Part shown: piece after piece, positions 59,865 through 64,000 of the stretch
How positions within the stretch are numbered: the stretch's first letter is position 1
How the letters are laid out: each line of letters opens with the position of its first letter
Source of the DNA: an uncultured Lachnospiraceae bacterium
GTDB lineage: Bacteria > Bacillota > Clostridia > Lachnospirales > Lachnospiraceae
Assembly: GCA_910587715.1 (NCBI GenBank)
Contig: CAJUMV010000004.1
Location: forward strand, 1 to 64,000
DNA: 64,000 nucleotides
Reading direction: 5' to 3'
Program-made: the position numbers and the translations under genes
The notes under the pieces: generated by a model
The model's input: only the letters and a program-made list of their open reading frames with translations
Told to the model about the DNA's origin: nothing
Databases searched by the model: none

Positions 59865-62405
59865 CTACTCTTTTCTGATGTAGGAAATGAATTGATTGCC
59901 GTTCTCCGCAAGCCACTCCGTAGAATCATTCATACCTCTCTTTTCCAGCGTCCCCGCCACGGGATCCATCACCACGATGTTCAGCTCGTTAAAGCCTGTG
60001 ATCAGCACCGCATTGCCGTCCTCCAGCATTGCCAGCACCGGAATATCCTTATTCACATAGTACAGGACCGCGTCCAGACTACATCCGGTCAAATCGAGTA
60101 TCGTATCGTCCTGCAAATCGCTTTTGAGGATATCCATCACCGTATCGCCCTGATTCAGGCGTCTCTGCGTGTTTCTGGAAATCCCCTCGTATTTTAAAAT
60201 CGTGTCGAGACAGACCGCCAGCGAACTATCGCTTTCCGTCACCGCATTCTCGGTAATCGCCATAATCTGATTGCGCGTGCTTCTTGTCTCCCTGCGCCAC
60301 ACATAATCCCCGTCGTCGTCCACAACCACGCCCGCCACGCGGTACGCCAGCTCCACCGCCCTGCCGGGATTGACATAAAGGTTTTCGATGCCGTTCTTGC
60401 CATACACATAGAAATAGTCTTCCGAAGGACCCTCTCCCAGCTCTCCCACAGAACGGTTCCCTTCAAACAAAATTTCCTTCGGTGTCAGGCGCATTAATCC
60501 CCTGGCGTCTATCTCCTCCTTCACCGTAATCTGGCAGATGGTCTCATAGGTTTCCGTGACTGCAAAACTCAGCACATTGCTGCCGTCTCTGACTTCCTCC
60601 GTGTTCATAATTTGATCATCCTGCGTGGGTACATAGCTCTCGCTTTCCGCATCATACACAACTCGGGAAAGCGTGAGCTGGTTTTCCGTAATCTCACTCT
60701 CTACCACATATACATTTTCTTTTTGATAAGTCTTTAAAACATTGCCGTCGTCGCTCTGGATTTTCAGGCAGTACATGGGGAAAGTCGTAATACCCGTACT
60801 GTTTTCCCGAACATCCCGCTTTCTCGCCAGACCGTAAATCAAATCTTCCCCCATAAAGCCCACGACTGAAATATACTCGCCGGCGCCCGCCCCGATTTTC
60901 GTCTGCTTCTGCGTATTCAGGTTCATCAGAACAAGCTCGCTCGCCGCATAGAGGTCATTGCCCTCCTGCCAGACAAGCATTTGATTGGACTCCGAAACAT
61001 GGTAGCCGCCCTCTTTCAGTTCCGTCACCACCGTCTGCAGAGAAAGGGTGCGAACATCTACCGCATACACACTGCCATCCAGCATAAAATAGTAAATGCC
61101 TGTCCTGCTCAGATAGGAAAGCTCCTCAATATCCATCTTTAAAAGCTCATAGGACTTATCGTAAGGAACATATGCCATCTCCTCCACGGTGTTCGTCATG
61201 CTGTTATAGGCATAGAGCGCCACCCCCACGCAGCCCTCATGCCGTCCTCTGTTCATATAACCGTAAACGAGAAAGAGGATATTCCCCGTCTCGTCCACCG
61301 TCAGCACCCGGATATCGTGTCTGTCGTATGCGCTTCTTGCGTCCTGCAGCTCCTCAGTATTGCCGTAAAAGCTGAACAATCTTGCCAGCTTATTGTCCGT
61401 CACATTATAACTGTAAAGCTTATCCGCCACCGTGAAGGCAAATACGTTGCCGCCGTCACTCTCCTTGAGCGCCACCTCTTCCCCGGTAATCCCCAGCACA
61501 ATCTTGTCATTGATATAGACGTCGGACTCCTCGTCAAAAACCTGCTCCATTGTTCTCTCAAAATCAAGAAGATACATACGATCCGGCGTGTAACGAATTC
61601 TGTAAAACTCGTTTACCCGGTAATAATCTATCTGTTTTCCATTTTTGATATTTACCAGATATTCCATGTGAAAGGAGCCTGTCTGCTCCGCCATCTCCCT
61701 GATGATAATGCACGGTTCCGACACTCTCCTTACCGGTAAGTCTCCCCACGTCACCTGATTAAAACTGGAGTGAATCGTTACCTTATGAAAAGTGGTATTA
61801 TCCCCCTCCGCATTGGATTCCAGATACTTTGTCAGCTCCGCCGCCGCATCCTTGTCAAACGTGCGCTCGTGGAAGTCCATGATATAATCCAGTTTTTCAC
61901 GGATATGAAGCGATTCGCTCAAAATGATGCGGGAATAGTACCTGATCGGCGCGCTGTTTTCCGGCGTAACAAGAAAGACCAGCATGTACTCGGTATCATT
62001 CTCGATTAAATCCTTTAACGTGATGGAAAAGGTAATCTCGTCCTCCCTGGTTTCATACGCTTCCACGGGTGTGCTCTCCACAAGGCGCTCCCCGTCAAGA
62101 CTTCTCACTTCAAAAGCGATATTGTCGATTCCCCGCCCGTAAGTATCCATCTTTACATCTATTTTCCTGTCCTCGCCAATGGGCTGGAGGTTGTCCCGCA
62201 GATAGGCGCACTCCATACTCTGGGCATAGCCATGCAGACTCCCTACCCTGTACGCGCCCACATACATAGACAGCACAGGGTAAGTCGCCTCCCCCATTTC
62301 GGTCGTCATATCCGTATTTCCCTGATTCATGACCCTGCTCAGGATCATCAGCGCAAGCGCAAAGATACATCCGAGCAGAACGCCTTTTATGATAGCTCTC
62401 TTCAT
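59865..62405 (-). CDS. Membrane-anchored beta-propeller-like protein with dead C39-like domain
   Basis: This 846-residue protein has one N-terminal membrane helix (residues 7-26) and then a large extracellular part. Residues about 300-600 look like beta-propeller blades (YSYNVTDNKLARLFSFYG; VALYAYNSMTNTVEEMAYV; VYAVDVRTLSLQTVV). The last 120 residues resemble a C39-like papain-fold peptidase: SSLAVCLDTILKYEG, GNAVLITGFN and VVMDPVAG. The catalytic His is Asn and the Cys seems lost, so this end is probably a binding domain. No known family name fits the whole. It is upstream of the HAD gene. Confidence 0.6.
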   Translation of the reverse strand: MKRAIIKGVLLGCIFALALMILSRVMNQGNTDMTTEMGEATYPVLSMYVGAYRVGSLHGYAQSMECAYLRDNLQPIGEDRKIDVKMDTYGRGIDNIAFEVRSLDGERLVESTPVEAYETREDEITFSITLKDLIENDTEYMLVFLVTPENSAPIRYYSRIILSESLHIREKLDYIMDFHERTFDKDAAAELTKYLESNAEGDNTTFHKVTIHSSFNQVTWGDLPVRRVSEPCIIIREMAEQTGSFHMEYLVNIKNGKQIDYYRVNEFYRIRYTPDRMYLLDFERTMEQVFDEESDVYINDKIVLGITGEEVALKESDGGNVFAFTVADKLYSYNVTDNKLARLFSFYGNTEELQDARSAYDRHDIRVLTVDETGNILFLVYGYMNRGRHEGCVGVALYAYNSMTNTVEEMAYVPYDKSYELLKMDIEELSYLSRTGIYYFMLDGSVYAVDVRTLSLQTVVTELKEGGYHVSESNQMLVWQEGNDLYAASELVLMNLNTQKQTKIGAGAGEYISVVGFMGEDLIYGLARKRDVRENSTGITTFPMYCLKIQSDDGNVLKTYQKENVYVVESEITENQLTLSRVVYDAESESYVPTQDDQIMNTEEVRDGSNVLSFAVTETYETICQITVKEEIDARGLMRLTPKEILFEGNRSVGELGEGPSEDYFYVYGKNGIENLYVNPGRAVELAYRVAGVVVDDDGDYVWRRETRSTRNQIMAITENAVTESDSSLAVCLDTILKYEGISRNTQRRLNQGDTVMDILKSDLQDDTILDLTGCSLDAVLYYVNKDIPVLAMLEDGNAVLITGFNELNIVVMDPVAGTLEKRGMNDSTEWLAENGNQFISYIRKE

Positions 62406-62423
62406 GTATCGATCATTCCTCTA

Positions 62424-62798
62424 TCAAAACTTCAAAATGCCGTTTTGATTCATATGGCGCTTTTTGTAAATCTCACCGCATAAAAGCACCTGCACAAATT
62501 CCGCGATCCGATCCCAGTCCTGCTCTTCCTGCTGTCCTTCGCCGTCCCGCTTTAATTTATCCACAACGACCTGTGTCAGCCGGTAAATCTGCCACTTGTC
62601 GGGATATTCGTCATAAATCATACTGCCTTCATAGTCTAACCGTTCCAAAATCCCCGCAATCACCTTCTGGTATTTCTTTGCCTCAGCCGGATACATCTCC
62701 TGCAGATATTCCAGATCTCTTGTCACCGTATCCTGCTCCTGATAGAAGAGCGGCATCGGATACGCCATGTAAAACGGTAAAATTCTCGATTGTCTCAT
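62424..62798 (-). CDS. Hypothetical protein, first gene of the surface operon
   Basis: I do not recognise a function. The 124-residue protein starts MRQSRILPFYMAYPMPLFYQ and is mainly helical, with charged segments (DTVTRDLEYLQEMYPAEAKK) and no membrane helix or signal peptide. It lies 18 bp before the propeller-like gene and 70 bp after the chemotaxis protein, on the same strand. It may be a small cytoplasmic factor for the surface operon. Confidence 0.6.
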   Translation of the reverse strand: MRQSRILPFYMAYPMPLFYQEQDTVTRDLEYLQEMYPAEAKKYQKVIAGILERLDYEGSMIYDEYPDKWQIYRLTQVVVDKLKRDGEGQQEEQDWDRIAEFVQVLLCGEIYKKRHMNQNGILKF

Positions 62799-62868
62799 AC
62801 ACTCACCATGATAACCGGTCGCTTTATTTTATCATATGGCAAGACATTCGGAACGTGCCGCAAAATCC

Positions 62869-64000
62869 CTATTTTTTTAAAAGCCTGAAGCTTCCCACAA
62901 GCTGCTGGAGCATCGCTGCCTGACCGGATAATTCCTGACTGGTGGCTGCACTTTCCTCCGCGGTTGCGGAATTATTCTGCACCACGCCGGATATCTGCCC
63001 GATACCTGCGGCAATCTGCTCAATTGCATCGGTCTGATCATCCACGGATTTCGCCACCTGCTCCATCTGTTCTACCGCCTCGCCTGCCATCTTTGCTGCG
63101 GCAGTCACCGAATCCGTCACCTTCCCCACTACAAGGCTTCCGCTTTCGACCGCTGTGACGGAGCGCTCAATCAGCTCCTTGGTCGCCTTCGCCGCCTGAT
63201 CCGATTTGGTCGCCAGATTTCTCACTTCTTCCGCCACCACGGCGAAACCTTTTCCGCTTGCCCCGGCGCGCGCCGCCTCCACTGCCGCGTTCAGCGCCAG
63301 AATATTTGTCTGGAAAGCAATATTTTCAATGGTATCTATAATGCGGCTGATCTCATCGGAGGACTGTGTGATCTGACTCATCGCCTGATTCAGGCTGTCA
63401 ATATACCCGCCGCTCTCCTGAAGCTTTCCTCCCGCCTCGTCCACAACGTCCTTGGCGTGTTCCGTCATCTGCGCGATTTCCTTCGCCTCCGTACTCATAT
63501 TGGAAATCGTCCCGGAGAGTTCCCCTATTGCGCTCGTCTGCTCCACCGCGCCTTGGGACAGCGCCGCGGCTGTAGCCGCCACCTGCTCCGATCCCGTCGA
63601 AACCTGACCTGATGCAGCGACAATACCCGCCATGGTAACATTCAGCTTTTCGCTGATGCCCCGCAGGGACTCCCACAAAACGGCAAAATCGCCGGGATAA
63701 GACTGTCCGGAAACTTCCCGGGTCAGATTCCCGTCCGCTATCGTGCCGAGAATATCCTGCATTTCATGTACAATCGTACCTAAATCCTTGACCAGCTGCG
63801 CAGTTGAATCCGCCAGAATCCGCGTCTCGTCCTTGCTCTTTACCTGTGGAACCGGGCTGCCCAAATCACCCTGTGAAAGCGCCCGGATCCGCTCCGCGCA
63901 CCTGACAACGGGTATGACGATAGAATGACTGACTCTCATGGAAATAATAATAATCACCATACATGCCACGACACAGATTGCAGTCTGCAAAATATTTCCA
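62869..64000 (-). CDS. Methyl-accepting chemotaxis protein (partial, 5' end off window)
   Basis: This is the C-terminal part of a chemoreceptor. A membrane segment (CVVACMVIIIISMRV) is followed by a HAMP domain (residues about 20-70), then a long coiled coil with methylation-helix regions. The signalling hairpin reads IAFQTNILALNAAVEAARAG then KGFAVVAEEVRNLA, the universal CheA/CheW contact. The open frame runs past 64000, so the sensor domain is not visible. It sits just upstream of the surface operon. Confidence 0.93.
   Translation of the reverse strand, partial: GNILQTAICVVACMVIIIISMRVSHSIVIPVVRCAERIRALSQGDLGSPVPQVKSKDETRILADSTAQLVKDLGTIVHEMQDILGTIADGNLTREVSGQSYPGDFAVLWESLRGISEKLNVTMAGIVAASGQVSTGSEQVAATAAALSQGAVEQTSAIGELSGTISNMSTEAKEIAQMTEHAKDVVDEAGGKLQESGGYIDSLNQAMSQITQSSDEISRIIDTIENIAFQTNILALNAAVEAARAGASGKGFAVVAEEVRNLATKSDQAAKATKELIERSVTAVESGSLVVGKVTDSVTAAAKMAGEAVEQMEQVAKSVDDQTDAIEQIAAGIGQISGVVQNNSATAEESAATSQELSGQAAMLQQLVGSFRLLKK

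Overview
The window is from a Gram-positive, spore-forming member of the Clostridia, most likely Lachnospiraceae. The evidence is spoVT and spoVG, a paired glgC/glgD, a DnaD-DnaI type primosome, Firmicute ribosome binding sites (AGGAGG class), many consensus sigma-A promoters, and a cell wall set of murC, a membrane-anchored MurF and Ddl. Most genes lie on the minus strand. No rRNA, CRISPR array or complete insertion sequence was seen.

Layout. Positions 1-2550 look like the end of a prophage or other mobile element: a decayed tRNA-like gene, two overlapping PP-loop (PAPS reductase-like) genes that both end in a sliding-clamp-binding-like peptide, a small HTH protein, and two related inverted hairpins at the boundary. 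A Phd/PIN toxin-antitoxin pair follows. From 3.3 to 9.1 kb there is an envelope-stress-like block: an amidase-deacetylase fusion whose promoter carries eight phased 11-bp repeats, an uncharacterised anchored protein, an OmpR-type two-component system and a secreted FG-GAP protein. From 9.2 to 16.2 kb lie sugar genes (BadF-type kinase, LacI regulator, GH4 glycosidase), pncB, spoVT and an AEC transporter. From 16.2 to 20.5 kb is a wall operon (alpha/beta hydrolase, murF, ddl) interrupted by a PIN toxin-antitoxin pair. From 20.7 to 25.3 kb are a 33-residue protein, a small XRE regulator, a decayed membrane protein, a coiled-coil protein and an AgrC/LytTR-type two-component pair. From 25.5 to 30.5 kb is alpha-glucan or sucrose metabolism under a LacI repressor with a 20-bp perfect operator. 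Then come a DinJ/YafQ module with a dead toxin, mfd and pth.

At 35.3-35.7 kb, in a gap with no long ORF, there is a candidate type I toxin-antitoxin locus: converging consensus promoters, a 43-residue hydrophobic/basic peptide, an overlapping leader ORF and a shared bidirectional terminator. From 35.8 to 44.8 kb one ten-gene operon joins an amino acid ABC importer, a cytidylate-kinase-like protein, a circularly permuted ATP-grasp protein, an alpha-E protein, a transglutaminase-like protein and two AstE/aspartoacylase-like proteins. One of the last two has lost its metal and catalytic residues. This is the best candidate for an incompletely described metabolic system.

The right part holds spoVG, glgCD, murC, a cluster of DnaA-box-like 9-mers before the dnaD/dnaI/prs operon, a preQ1-type riboswitch before queT, and a cell-surface operon (a small hypothetical protein, a membrane-anchored propeller protein with a dead C39-like domain, a HAD phosphatase, and a 1.8-kilo-residue secreted transglutaminase-domain protein). 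A methyl-accepting chemotaxis protein is cut by the right edge. All calls are from reading the sequence; no database search was run.
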